Assembly: GCF_001046895.1 (NCBI RefSeq)
Contig: NZ_CAQI01000024.1
Location: 31,118 to 95,117 of the forward strand
Source of the DNA: Pseudarthrobacter siccitolerans
Lineage (GTDB): Bacteria > Actinomycetota > Actinomycetes > Actinomycetales > Micrococcaceae
Length of the DNA stretch: 64,000 bases
Direction: 5' to 3'
The notes beneath the pieces were generated by a model. That model was not told the origin of the DNA and did not search any database. It worked only from the letters and a program-made list of their open reading frames with translations. Positions 26,560 through 35,356 of this stretch are shown in pieces. Numbering within the stretch: position 1 is the first letter of the stretch; each line of letters starts with the position of its first letter. Made by a program: the position numbers and the translations under genes.

Positions 26560-26877
26560 CTAGCCCAGGTACCACCCCGGGGGTGTCCAGGTCACGGGAA
26601 CGCTGTGGGCGGAGAACTGTTCGCAATGCGTGCAGGTGTAAGCAACTTCGCCCAAAGTGGCGACGTTGCCGTCCCGCCGGTAGGTCGGGGGGATATAGGA
26701 CTCGAGGTAGATAAATTCATCGGTGCGGCATGTGTCGCAGGTAGGCTTGCCCACATATCCGGTGTCCGTGGTGGCGATGCCGGCGCCGAGTGTTGAGCTG
26801 CGGGTGGCGGCTGGACGCGCTGTGTTATGCGGACGCGCGTGGGTGGAGTTGAGATGGGTGTTCCGGGCTGTCGTCAT
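26560..26877 (-). CDS. small zinc-ribbon-like hypothetical protein
   Basis: 105 aa. The first 35 residues are Thr/His/Arg/Ala-rich and look disordered. The second half has two CxxC knuckles, CDTC (47-50) and CTHC (82-85), 31 residues apart, and ends with an aromatic tail (WTPPGWYLG). That pattern suggests one zinc ribbon binding Zn2+ or nucleic acid. It is convergent with putA. No family name is recognised; the coding call rests on the paired cysteine motifs and good third-position bias. Confidence 0.65.
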   Translation of the reverse strand: MTTARNTHLNSTHARPHNTARPAATRSSTLGAGIATTDTGYVGKPTCDTCRTDEFIYLESYIPPTYRRDGNVATLGEVAYTCTHCEQFSAHSVPVTWTPPGWYLG

Positions 26878-27099
26878 TGGCTGCCTGTCCCGAGCACGTG
26901 GAACCTGGCACGCAGGAGCATGCTCGTGTTAGTGAACCGGCCATCTGCTTGACCCTGGGAAAACCAGCATAGGCGATGCGGCCTTCCGGGATCAATGAAA
27001 AAATAAGCACGCGGAAGCCGGGCATGGGCGATTAGTGCGGCATTTGCGGGCTGCCCGCTTACCGTTCCTCCCAGCGGGGCTGAATCGTGTTGAAGCTGC

Positions 27100-27954
27100 C
27101 TAGGCGGGACGGTTGATGGTTCTTCCCACGATGGACTGCGTCAGCGCATCGATGACTTCGGAGTTGGCCAGCGGGTTCCGGATCAGGGTGAAGTCAACGT
27201 CGCCCACCGCCGGCAGGTCAAAGCGGCGGGTGATGATCTTCAGGTCCTCGGGCACCAGGGACGACGGCATCACGGCCACTCCGATGCCGGCGCGGACCGC
27301 GGCAAGCACGCCGCTGATCTGGCGCGTGGTGCAGGTGATGCGCCAGGTCCTGCCGTGGGATTCCAGGGCGTCGATAGCCAGTTTCCGGCTCAGGCTGGGC
27401 GAGGGGTAGGCGATCAGCGGGACCGGCGCCCCGGGTTCAAGCACGGTCTGCTCCTGCCCTACCCAGGAAAATGAGTCATGCTCGACCACGGTGCCGTCCT
27501 TGGCTCCGGCCACCCACTTCACAAAGACAAGGTCCAGTTGGCCCGCGTTGAGTTTCCGGTAGAGCTGGTCACTTTGGCCAACGGTCAGTTCCAGGTTGAT
27601 CTGCGGATAGATCTGCCGGAATTCGCGAAGGATCCGCGGCAGGCCCGTGATGGCAAGATCATCGGCGGTGCCAAAGCGCAGCCGGCCCCGCATGGCAGAA
27701 CCCGAGAAGTACCGGGCGGCAGCGTCGTGGGCGGAGAGGATGTTCCGGGCAAACCCTGCCATCGCATCGCCGTTGTCGGTGAGCCGGACATCCCGTGTGT
27801 CCCGCGTGATGAGGACCCGCTTGGCCGCGGTTTCCAGCTTGCGGACGTGCTGGCTGACGGTGGGTTGGGCCAGGCCCAGCCGTTCGGCCGCCTTGGTGAA
27901 GCTGAGGGTTTCGGCAACCGCCAGGAAGGACCGCAGCTGGGCTGGTTCAAACAC
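27100..27954 (-). CDS. LysR-family transcriptional regulator
   Basis: 284 aa, GTG start. Helix-turn-helix at residues 5-60 (SFLAVAETLSFTKAAERLGLAQ, TVSQHVRKLE), then an effector domain (LRFGTADDLAI; QISGVLAAVRAGIGVAVMP). It is divergent from an MFS exporter, with a perfect LysR dyad in the shared 144-bp promoter, so the MFS gene is the likely target. Ligand unknown. Confidence 0.9.
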   Translation of the reverse strand: MFEPAQLRSFLAVAETLSFTKAAERLGLAQPTVSQHVRKLETAAKRVLITRDTRDVRLTDNGDAMAGFARNILSAHDAAARYFSGSAMRGRLRFGTADDLAITGLPRILREFRQIYPQINLELTVGQSDQLYRKLNAGQLDLVFVKWVAGAKDGTVVEHDSFSWVGQEQTVLEPGAPVPLIAYPSPSLSRKLAIDALESHGRTWRITCTTRQISGVLAAVRAGIGVAVMPSSLVPEDLKIITRRFDLPAVGDVDFTLIRNPLANSEVIDALTQSIVGRTINRPA

Positions 27955-27991
27955 TTAGGACTCCAGTGGCATGAGTGCGGATGCAGGCATC

Positions 27992-28006
27992 ATTGCGGTT
28001 TGCAAT
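27992..28006. promoter_or_regulatory. LysR box in the LysR/MFS divergent promoter
   Basis: ATTGC-GGTTT-GCAAT is a 15-bp perfect dyad containing the canonical T-N11-A arrangement. It sits 38 bp from the LysR start and about 93 bp from the MFS start. Confidence 0.72.
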
Positions 28007-28098
28007 ACGAGTTATAGGGACGATAGGTCTCCATAATCCCGTGGTTCCAGCCTAGCGTTAACGACATCCCGGACCGACCGCAATTTGAGGACACTCCT

Positions 28099-29481
28099 GT
28101 GGCACCCCCACCGCCGTCATCGGCTACCGTCACCCAGCCCGTCATCGACTCAGCAGCCTCCGCACCGCCGCGCGACCACCAGACCCAGCCCCTCGCCGTC
28201 GTCCCCGAACGCCTTCCCTGGAAGCACACGTTCATCTCGCTGAAGGTCGCCAATTTCAGGATCTTCGCGATCGGGCACTTCATTGCCGTCATCGCCATCT
28301 GGATGCAGCGCATTGCCCAGGACTGGATGGTGCTGCAGCTTTCCGGATCGGTGACCGCCGTGGGGATCACCGTGGCGCTGCAGTTCCTGCCCTCGCTCCT
28401 GCTCGGGCCCTGGGGCGGCATGGTGGCCGACCGGTTCGCCAAGCGGAAGATCCTCATCCTGTGTCAAAGCATGGCCGCACTCCTGGCTGCGGCCCTTGCC
28501 GTCCTTGCCCTGGCGGGAACCGTTGAGGTGTGGCACGTCTACGTCATCGCGCTGGTCCTCGGCCTGGTCACAGTGCTGGACCAGCCGGCCCGGCAGGTGT
28601 TCGTCAACGAACTGGTGGGCCCCAAGTACCTGCGCAACGCGATAAGCGTCAACTCCACCACTTTCCAGCTGGGAGGCCTGATCGGCCCTGCCCTTGCCGG
28701 GTGGCTGCTGACCGCGGTGGGGGCGGGGTGGGCCTTCGCGGGCAACGCCCTCGCCTGCTGCTCCACAGTGGCCATGCTGCTGATCCTGCGGAAGGATAAG
28801 TTGTTCGTCAGTGCCCCCGCCCCGAAGAGCAAAGGGATGCTGCGGGAAGGTCTGAGCTATGCCCTCAGCAAACCCACCATCTACTGGCCGTGGCTGATGG
28901 CGGGATTCATTGCAGTGTTCGCAATGAGCCTGCCCGTGGTGCTGGCCGCCTTTGCCGACCACATCTTCGACGTGGGTGCCGGAGGGTACGGATTACTGAA
29001 TGCACTCGTCGCGCTTGGAGCGTTCGCCGGCGCAGTCGCGTCAACCCGGCGGAGGCAGCTGCGGCTCCGCTCCGTGGTGTTCTGCGCCGGGATGTACGGC
29101 GTCATGCTCTGCCTTGCGGCCATCGCGCCGTCCATGCCCGTGTTCGGTGCCGTGATGGTGCTGTCCGGATTCTGGTGCCTGATGTTCCTGACCGGTTCCA
29201 ACCAGCTGGTCCAGGTGAGCTCGAACATGAGGATCCGCGGCCGCGTCATGAGCCTGTACATCATGGTGCTGATCGGCGGCCAGGCTATCGGCGGGCCGAT
29301 GCTCGGCTGGCTGTCCGAGCACGCCAGCCCGCACGCTGCACTGCTGGTGGCCGGGGGAGTCCCGGCGCTCGCCGCCCTGACGGTCGCCATTATTCTGGCC
29401 CGGAAGGGCTCGCTGCTACTGAGGGTCAGCCTCAAGGACCGCCGCCACCCCGTGAGCATCGTCAGCAAGGCGGCGGCTTAG
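28099..29481 (+). CDS. MFS transporter (DHA3 / EntS-like)
   Basis: 460 aa, GTG start, about 12 helices after a 45-residue Pro/Ala-rich cytoplasmic N-terminus. GPWGGMVADRFAKRKILI is the motif-A loop between TM2 and TM3, and LDQPARQVFVNELVG is typical of the MFS_3 group that includes EntS-type siderophore and macrolide exporters. It is probably an efflux pump under the divergent LysR regulator. The substrate is not deducible. Confidence 0.87.
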   Translation: MAPPPPSSATVTQPVIDSAASAPPRDHQTQPLAVVPERLPWKHTFISLKVANFRIFAIGHFIAVIAIWMQRIAQDWMVLQLSGSVTAVGITVALQFLPSLLLGPWGGMVADRFAKRKILILCQSMAALLAAALAVLALAGTVEVWHVYVIALVLGLVTVLDQPARQVFVNELVGPKYLRNAISVNSTTFQLGGLIGPALAGWLLTAVGAGWAFAGNALACCSTVAMLLILRKDKLFVSAPAPKSKGMLREGLSYALSKPTIYWPWLMAGFIAVFAMSLPVVLAAFADHIFDVGAGGYGLLNALVALGAFAGAVASTRRRQLRLRSVVFCAGMYGVMLCLAAIAPSMPVFGAVMVLSGFWCLMFLTGSNQLVQVSSNMRIRGRVMSLYIMVLIGGQAIGGPMLGWLSEHASPHAALLVAGGVPALAALTVAIILARKGSLLLRVSLKDRRHPVSIVSKAAA

Positions 29482-29488
29482 ACGGGGA

Positions 29489-30643
29489 TTACCGAGCCGC
29501 GTGCGGGTAGGCCTCTTCCCGCTTCTGGAACTCCAGGACGTCCTTGTTCCGGATTACTCCGTCGCGGATCTCGATGGCCCGGGCGATGGTGTCGTTCTGC
29601 GCCCAGGCTTCCGGGCCGTCCATCACGGTGGCCAGGAACGGCAGCAGGCCCTGGCTGATCTCCCATGTGGCGGAGTTCCACAGATACGACGGGCTGTGGT
29701 CCACCGCGTAGTAGGTGATGTGGTCACCAACGGTGAACACCGGGTCCGCGAATGTGGTGGACCTGGCCCAGCTGAACCCCATCCCTTCATCGCAGGACAC
29801 ATCGACGATCAGGCTGCCGGGTGCGAAGGCGGCGAGATCGTCCGTCTGTAAGTAGGTGAGGGGATTGTTGGGGTCCTGCAGCGTGCAGTTGACCACGATG
29901 TCGCTCTCGGCAAGGAAAGGCGCGAGGGGAACCCGGCCCCTTTCAGTGATGACCTGGCTCAGGAACGGCGCTTCGTCGTCGTGATCGAACTGGACAATGT
30001 TGACCGAATGGATGGGGGCGCCGACGGCGGCCACGCCACGGTTGGTCAGGACCTGGACATCGTGAATGCCGTGGGCGTTCAACGCTGTCACGGCGCCCCG
30101 GGCGGTGGCCCCGAAACCGATCACCACAGCGCTGAGACGCCGCCCGTAATCGCCGGTGGAACCGGTCAGGGCCAGCGCGTGCAGCACTGAACAGTAGCCT
30201 GCCAGCTCGTTGTTCTTGTGGAAGACGTGAAGGCCGAAACCCCCATCGCTCGCCCAGTGGTTCATGGCCTCAAAGGCGATCAGAGTCAGCTTCTTGTCAA
30301 TGGCCAACTGGGTGATGGCGCGGTCCTGTACGCAGTGCGGCCAGCCCCAGAGGACTTGCCCGTCCCGCAGTTCGGCGAGATCTTCCGGCTGCGGCTTGGG
30401 CAGGAGTACGACGTCGGCACTGGCCAGCAGTTCCTCGCGCCCCGCCATCCTGCCCACCAGGGTGGACAGGTGCGCGTCGGAGATCCCGAAGCGCTCGCCG
30501 TAGCCCTGCTCAAGGATGATGTTCCGCCGCACTTCAGGTTCGATGCGCTCGAAGTGCAGCGGATGGATGGGGAGCCGGCGCTCGGCAGGCTTTCGAGTGG
30601 AAGCCAGGACGCCCAGGGTCAGTGTGTTGCCGCCGTCCGTCAC
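29489..30643 (-). CDS. N5-(carboxyethyl)ornithine synthase-like protein (AlaDH/PNT family)
   Basis: 384 aa of the alanine dehydrogenase/pyridine-nucleotide transhydrogenase fold. The N-terminal STRKPAERRLPIHP matches the substrate loop, and VVIGFGATARGAV near residues 178-190 is the NAD(P) Rossmann motif. The closest named type I recognise is N5-(carboxyethyl)ornithine synthase, which condenses ornithine with pyruvate using NADPH; a generic alanine-dehydrogenase-like role is the alternative. The GTG start overlaps the stop of a tiny Lys-rich ORF by 4 bases (GTGA), so the two are translationally coupled. Confidence 0.72.
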   Translation of the reverse strand: MTDGGNTLTLGVLASTRKPAERRLPIHPLHFERIEPEVRRNIILEQGYGERFGISDAHLSTLVGRMAGREELLASADVVLLPKPQPEDLAELRDGQVLWGWPHCVQDRAITQLAIDKKLTLIAFEAMNHWASDGGFGLHVFHKNNELAGYCSVLHALALTGSTGDYGRRLSAVVIGFGATARGAVTALNAHGIHDVQVLTNRGVAAVGAPIHSVNIVQFDHDDEAPFLSQVITERGRVPLAPFLAESDIVVNCTLQDPNNPLTYLQTDDLAAFAPGSLIVDVSCDEGMGFSWARSTTFADPVFTVGDHITYYAVDHSPSYLWNSATWEISQGLLPFLATVMDGPEAWAQNDTIARAIEIRDGVIRNKDVLEFQKREEAYPHAAR

Positions 30644-30780
30644 TTCTTTTTGGCGGCCTTGCTGGACGTGATGTCCAGGGAGCTGGCCGGCGCCGCGGCG
30701 GCCTTCTTGTCTGCGCGCTTTTCCTTGATGGACTTGCCGGACTTTTTGGATGCTGCTTGACGCGGGGACTTGTCAGCCAT
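30640..30780 (-). CDS. 46-aa lysine/alanine-rich small protein
   Basis: Highly basic, mostly Lys, Ala and Ser, ending KAAKKK, with no hydrophobic core. It begins at ATG 30780 (MADKSPRQAASKKSGKS) with AGGAG about 6 bases upstream. The stop overlaps the start of the carboxyethylornithine-synthase-like gene by 4 bases. The composition suggests a nucleic-acid- or ribosome-associated peptide; function unknown. The clear start signal and the coupled junction support it as real. Confidence 0.65.
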   Translation of the reverse strand: MADKSPRQAASKKSGKSIKEKRADKKAAAAPASSLDITSSKAAKKK

Positions 30781-30914
30781 GTTTGCTCCTGTAGCGGAAC
30801 CGAAGAGGTTCCTGACCTCTGACCATACACCCGGGTACCTAATGGCTCCGGGGGGTGGGGAAGGATCGGCAGCAGCCGCACAGGAAGGCCCGGGCATGGG
30901 AGACGGGCGGAAAG

Positions 30915-30988
30915 TGGAGCGGCTGACGGGAATCGAACCCGCGTATCAAGCTTGGGAAGCTAGCGCTCTACCATTGAGCTACAGCCGC
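30915..30988 (-). tRNA. tRNA-Gly(CCC)
   Basis: 71-nt cloverleaf plus an encoded CCA (30915-30917). Acceptor GCGGCTG pairs with CAGCCGC and the discriminator is T. The D arm is GCTC/GAGC, the anticodon loop is TTCCCAA giving CCC, and the T arm is GCGGG-TTCGATT-CCCGT. The anticodon stem CTAGC/GCTTG carries a T-T mismatch at its second pair (28-42). Reads GGG codons. Confidence 0.95.
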
Positions 30989-31220
30989 AATGCCCCGTTT
31001 CAGGGGCAGAACATAGCTTAGCGCAGATGTGCCGGCGGGCCGTTCAAGCGGCAGGTGAGCGGCGCGTGTCCGTTCACCTGGACGTCATCCAGTAACTCTT
31101 CAATAACGTCCCCGGCGCTGGCTAGGTGGGGATGTGGAGCGCTGGCTAACCTGATCCGGTAGCTGCGGTGCCGGGGGGTGCAGCTGCGCGGCAGGCCGAC
31201 GTCAACCACGAAAGATCCCG

Positions 31221-31682
31221 ATGGCATTCGCAGAGCATGAGGTCCTCATCCGGCGTGACGCCATGGCTGTGTACCTGTACCTGCTCGATGCCACCAATCT
31301 TCCGTTGTGGCGGGACGGTGTCCGCAGGGTCAAGCTGGTGGACGGATCCGAGGGGACCAAGGGTGCCGTGTACCGCCAGATGGTGGCGGGCCGCTCAGGC
31401 CTCAGCATCCCTGCCGACCTGGAAATCACCAGCGCCCGGCCCGGCGCCGAAATCCAGTTCCAGGTCACGTCCGGCCCTGCCAACCGGTCCGGCGGCTATT
31501 ACCTGAGCACCGAAACCGCAGGGACGCGGGTCCGCTTTGCCCTTGAAGCCCAGCCTGAAGGACCGCTGGGAGTCCTGAACAGGCTTGGCTTCCTGAACAG
31601 GATGCTCCAGCGCAGCCTCTGCGCCGAGGTGGCCCAGCTGGACCGCCTCAAAGACGTTCTGGAACTCCAACCGGCCTTCTAG
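31221..31682 (+). CDS. SRPBCC-family (polyketide cyclase-like) protein
   Basis: 153 aa with the START-like helix-grip pattern: N-terminal EHEVLIRRDAMAVYLYLLDATNLPLW, the central strand GAEIQFQVTSGP and a long amphipathic C-terminal helix. Such proteins bind hydrophobic ligands, and many are annotated polyketide_cyc2 without an assigned reaction. It is convergent with the CAP-domain gene, only 3 bp apart. Function unknown. Confidence 0.8.
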   Translation: MAFAEHEVLIRRDAMAVYLYLLDATNLPLWRDGVRRVKLVDGSEGTKGAVYRQMVAGRSGLSIPADLEITSARPGAEIQFQVTSGPANRSGGYYLSTETAGTRVRFALEAQPEGPLGVLNRLGFLNRMLQRSLCAEVAQLDRLKDVLELQPAF

Positions 31683-31685
31683 CCG

Positions 31686-33428
31686 CTACTGCGCCAGCCG
31701 CTGCCCGGTCCAGGGGCCGGCAATGGCCGACGGCGATGCGAGGCTTCCCGAGGTCAGGTCCCAGTACTGCACAACATCGTTGGCCCGGCGCAGGGCAAGG
31801 CCTGTGGAGTTCAGCGCCGTAACGTCCTTGAGCGGCCGGATGCCGGTAACGTCGCCCCAGCCGGTAGCGACAGTGGCCCTGGTCTCGGCCCGCAGAGCGG
31901 TGGTGCCCCAGCCGCGGTAGAGCTGGACTGATCCATCGGCACGGACCGCCAGCAGGTCCTGGAACCCGTCGGCGTCGTAGTCCACCATGGACAACTTCCG
32001 CGCGGTACCGATGGCGCCTACCAGCGTCCGCTGCGAGAGGTCGCCCGTGCCCCTGTTCGGGTACAGGTACAGGTTTCCGGAACCGTCCAGGGCAAGAATC
32101 TGGGGAAGCCTGTTGTTGGCGCACCAGCCGCCCACCGCGAGGGTCAGCGTGTCCCACCCGCCGTTCCCGAGGGTAACGGGGGCCTGGAACCCTCCGGTGG
32201 CGATGCCGCGGTGCAGGGTCAGGGTTCCGTTGGTCCACTGCGTCAGGAGATCAAAGGCGCCGTCCCGGTCCCAGTCCCTGGTGAAGACTTCCTTTGCGCC
32301 CGCGAAGCCGGATCCGATCACCTTGGCTGCTGCGAAGGTGCGTGCACCGGTGGAGGCGCGGGCCAGGAGCTGCCCGGTTGAATCAACGGTCACCAGGTCC
32401 CCGGGCCCCTTGATGGCTGCGGCGGAGAGGTCAAGCGTGGGCGGCATGTGCCGGACCGGGGCGTCACACAAGCTCGGCGGCGGTGGCGGGAACGCAGGGC
32501 CGGACGCCGCGCCGCCGGGTGAGTTCACGGTCCCGGCAGGAAGCGTGGTGTAGCCGAAGAAGTTGACCACGCCCCAGATCTGGTACGTGGAGTTGGTGTA
32601 GGAGATTCCGGCGCCCATCACGTTGAAGCGCGGATCGAGCAGCATGGCGTTGTGGCCGGGGGACCCCTTCCACCATTCCACCAGCAGTGCCGCATCCCGG
32701 TCCGTGCGGATGGCAATGACTTCCCCGGCGCCGTTGTTGGGGTTCATGGCGCGGGGATCGGTCCAGAACGAGGCACGGTGCTCGATTACCTCGCGTGAGG
32801 CAATGTTGTCCGACCATTCCTGTGCAAGCCCCGCCACCGTGGGATGGTACTTCACCGGGTTCAGGCCCTTGGATGCCCGGTATTCGTTGATTCTGTTGAA
32901 CACGGTGAGGATTGCCGCTGCGTTGCTGTCCGGGACCAGGGCCTCCGTCGCGGGGGCGGAGCTCAGGGATTCGGGGGCCGTCAGCCGGGTGGGTGAGGGC
33001 GATGCAAGTTCTTCATCGGGTGCCCAGAGCGGTGGAATCCAGGGAATTTCGGGGGCGGGTTGCGGTGCCGTGGTGGCGGGCGCGGGCGCCGCCGGCGCCC
33101 CGGTAGAGGATGCGGCACCATCGATCTGCCCGGGATCCTGTTGAACGGTTCCTTGTTGAACTGCGGCAGGCTGCGTCAGCACCGTCGGCGCTGTGGATGG
33201 CGAGGCCGGCCTGATGTCCGGGTCCACGGCGGGGGTGAGCCGGGACAAAAGTGAGCTCTCGCCGGGAAGGCCCCCACCGCCGTCGACTGTTACCGGGCCC
33301 AACGTCACGCCGGCCGCGGCGGCAGGCGGGCCCGCCGGCAGCGGCGCGGGCAGGACGCCCGCGGACGAGGAGACCAGCGCTATAACGCAGAGCACGCCAA
33401 GAAAACCGGGCGCCACCAATTTATTCAC
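31686..33428 (-). CDS. secreted CAP-domain protein with C-terminal FG-GAP/VCBS repeats
   Basis: 580 aa. A hydrophobic signal (FLGVLCVIALVSSSAGVLPAPLPA) precedes a Pro/Ala/Thr-rich linker (residues about 30-160). A CAP/SCP domain follows at about 170-300 (FNRINEYRASKGLNPVKYH, EWSDNIASREVIEHRAS, GSPGHNAMLLDPRFNVMG). The end, about 370-575, has FG-GAP-like blades with DRDGAFDLL and DADGFQDLL, which are calcium-type DxDxDG loops. Bacterial CAP proteins are linked to cell-surface and stress roles but the activity is unproven. It is divergent from dcd. Confidence 0.87.
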   Translation of the reverse strand: MNKLVAPGFLGVLCVIALVSSSAGVLPAPLPAGPPAAAAGVTLGPVTVDGGGGLPGESSLLSRLTPAVDPDIRPASPSTAPTVLTQPAAVQQGTVQQDPGQIDGAASSTGAPAAPAPATTAPQPAPEIPWIPPLWAPDEELASPSPTRLTAPESLSSAPATEALVPDSNAAAILTVFNRINEYRASKGLNPVKYHPTVAGLAQEWSDNIASREVIEHRASFWTDPRAMNPNNGAGEVIAIRTDRDAALLVEWWKGSPGHNAMLLDPRFNVMGAGISYTNSTYQIWGVVNFFGYTTLPAGTVNSPGGAASGPAFPPPPPSLCDAPVRHMPPTLDLSAAAIKGPGDLVTVDSTGQLLARASTGARTFAAAKVIGSGFAGAKEVFTRDWDRDGAFDLLTQWTNGTLTLHRGIATGGFQAPVTLGNGGWDTLTLAVGGWCANNRLPQILALDGSGNLYLYPNRGTGDLSQRTLVGAIGTARKLSMVDYDADGFQDLLAVRADGSVQLYRGWGTTALRAETRATVATGWGDVTGIRPLKDVTALNSTGLALRRANDVVQYWDLTSGSLASPSAIAGPWTGQRLAQ

Positions 33429-33561
33429 AACATCCCCAGCTCTGTTGGGCCATCCGGGAGACCATCCGGCGCCTTAATCACTGAGGCAACATTAGCCCCA
33501 CCGGGCTACAGCAACAACGAAAGAATGTGGCTGTGGATAACCGATACGGTAATTTGGGACG

Positions 33562-34137
33562 GTGCTGATCTCTGACCGCGATATTCGTGCCGAAATAGAC
33601 TCCCAGCGGATCGTTCTTGAACCGTACGATCCCGCGATGGTCCAGCCGTCGTCCGTGGATGTGCGCATCGATAAGTTCTTCCGCCTGTTCGACAACCACA
33701 AGTACGCGCACATCGATCCCGCCGAAGAGCAGCCTGAACTGACGCGCCTGGTGGAGGTGGAGCAGGACGAACCCTTCATCCTGCACCCCGGGGAGTTCGT
33801 CCTTGGCTCAACCTACGAGACCGTCACCCTGCCGGATGACATCGCCGCCCGCCTCGAAGGCAAGTCCTCGCTGGGGCGGCTTGGGCTGCTGACGCACTCC
33901 ACTGCCGGGTTCATCGACCCCGGCTTCTCGGGCCACGTGACGCTGGAACTTTCCAACATGGCCACGCTGCCCATCAAGCTGTGGCCGGGTATGAAAATCG
34001 GCCAGCTGTGCTTTTTCCGCCTCACCTCGGCTGCGGCCTACCCCTACGGCCAGGGCGATTACGGCAACCGCTACCAGGGCCAGCGAGGACCCACTGCCAG
34101 CCGGAGCCACCTGAACTTCCACCGTACTGAGATCTAG
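33562..34137 (+). CDS. dcd: dCTP deaminase (probably bifunctional, dUMP-forming)
   Basis: 191 aa, GTG start. Seen: [56 protein letters not shown] with the catalytic Glu just after [17 protein letters not shown], and [11 protein letters not shown]. Actinobacterial homologues of this length deaminate dCTP and hydrolyse the triphosphate to give dUMP directly; that is inferred from family. It feeds thymidylate synthesis. Convergent with the antiporter gene 32 bp away. Confidence 0.95.
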   Translation: MLISDRDIRAEIDSQRIVLEPYDPAMVQPSSVDVRIDKFFRLFDNHKYAHIDPAEEQPELTRLVEVEQDEPFILHPGEFVLGSTYETVTLPDDIAARLEGKSSLGRLGLLTHSTAGFIDPGFSGHVTLELSNMATLPIKLWPGMKIGQLCFFRLTSAAAYPYGQGDYGNRYQGQRGPTASRSHLNFHRTEI

Positions 34138-34169
34138 TACCGCACGGACATCCAGTACGGGACGGCAAC

Positions 34170-35351
34170 CTACGCTTTCGCAGCCAGGCCCACAGGCCGC
34201 AGCAAGGGCTTGACCAGCGGCTCAACGTAGCGGGCGGCGAGTGGGCCAACAACGGCCATCAGCAGCACGTAGGCAGTGGCCAAGGCAGCAAGCTCATCAG
34301 TGACGGCGCCGCTGGCCACCGCCAGTCCCGCAATCACGATCGAGAATTCCCCGCGGGCAATCAGCGCCGCTCCGGCACGGAGGCGGCCCGGGCGTGCGAT
34401 ACCAGCCTGCTTAGCAGCCCAGATGCCGGTCAGCATTTTGGTGGCCGCGGTAATGACGGCGAGCACCAGGGCCCAGCCGAGCACCGGCGGGATGGACGTG
34501 GGATCGGTGTTCAACCCGAACGCCACAAAAAAGATGGCGGCAAACAGATCCCGCAGCGGCTCCAGGATCCGTGTGGCGTTGTGCGCGGTGGCGCCCGAGA
34601 TGGCGATGCCGAGCATAAAGGCTCCAACGGCCGCAGACACCTGCATGGCCGATGCGATGCCGGCAACCAGCAGGGCCGCGCCCAGGACGTTCAGGAGGAA
34701 GACTTCCGAGTTTTCGCTGTGCACGGCCTTCGACACCCGGTGCCCGTGCCGCAGCGCCACCATCAGCACCAGGCTCACCACGGCCAGCGCGATGCCCACG
34801 GTGGTGAGGCCGCCAAGGAAGCTTACGCCGGCAAGCGTGGCCGTAAGGATGGGCAGATAAACGGCCATGGCCAGGTCTTCGAACACCAGGATGGACAGCA
34901 CAACGGGCGTCTCGCGGTTACCCAGCCGGCCCAGGTCGGTGATGACCTTGGCTGCGATTCCCGAGGAGGAGATGTAGGTGACGCCGCCCATCACCATGGC
35001 CCCTACGCCGCCCCAACCGAGGAACAGGGCAAGAACCGCGCCGGGCAGGAAGTTCAGCACCAGGTCCAGCACGCCGGCCTGCCAGGAGCGGCGCAGCCCG
35101 GTGAAAAGCTCGGCGGCCGTATATTCCAGCCCGAGCATAAGCAGCAGCAGGATTACACCGATTTCCCCGGAAAGGTGTGCAAACTCGTGCATACCTTCGA
35201 GCTTGACGATCCCGCCGGCCCCGAAGGCCAGCCCGCCCAACAGATACAGCGGGATGGGCGACATTCCGATCCGTCCGGCCAGCCTGGCCAAAAGGCCGAG
35301 GCAGAACACAACGGCCCCCAGTTCAATGAGGGTCAGGGCCAACGGGTCCAT
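34170..35351 (-). CDS. CPA2-family cation:proton antiporter (KhtU-like)
   Basis: 393 aa, about 12 membrane segments, monovalent cation:proton antiporter-2 fold. GLEYTAAELFTGLRRSW, MGGVTYISSSGIAAKVI (buried unwound-helix region) and ARGEFSIVIAGLAVASG are diagnostic. The last corresponds to the conserved R-G-E-F of KefB/KhtU. It is preceded 5 bp upstream by a TrkA-C-type regulatory subunit, matching the KhtT-KhtU two-gene K+/H+ efflux system. Here it closes a sugar-type operon, an unusual partner. Confidence 0.87.
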   Translation of the reverse strand: MDPLALTLIELGAVVFCLGLLARLAGRIGMSPIPLYLLGGLAFGAGGIVKLEGMHEFAHLSGEIGVILLLLMLGLEYTAAELFTGLRRSWQAGVLDLVLNFLPGAVLALFLGWGGVGAMVMGGVTYISSSGIAAKVITDLGRLGNRETPVVLSILVFEDLAMAVYLPILTATLAGVSFLGGLTTVGIALAVVSLVLMVALRHGHRVSKAVHSENSEVFLLNVLGAALLVAGIASAMQVSAAVGAFMLGIAISGATAHNATRILEPLRDLFAAIFFVAFGLNTDPTSIPPVLGWALVLAVITAATKMLTGIWAAKQAGIARPGRLRAGAALIARGEFSIVIAGLAVASGAVTDELAALATAYVLLMAVVGPLAARYVEPLVKPLLRPVGLAAKA

Positions 35352-35356
35352 GGCGT

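Noticed and set aside
31018..31227. 69-codon minus-strand frame between the tRNA and the SRPBCC gene
   Set aside because: No ribosome-binding sequence or family resemblance and it covers the SRPBCC promoter; kept only as a possibility.
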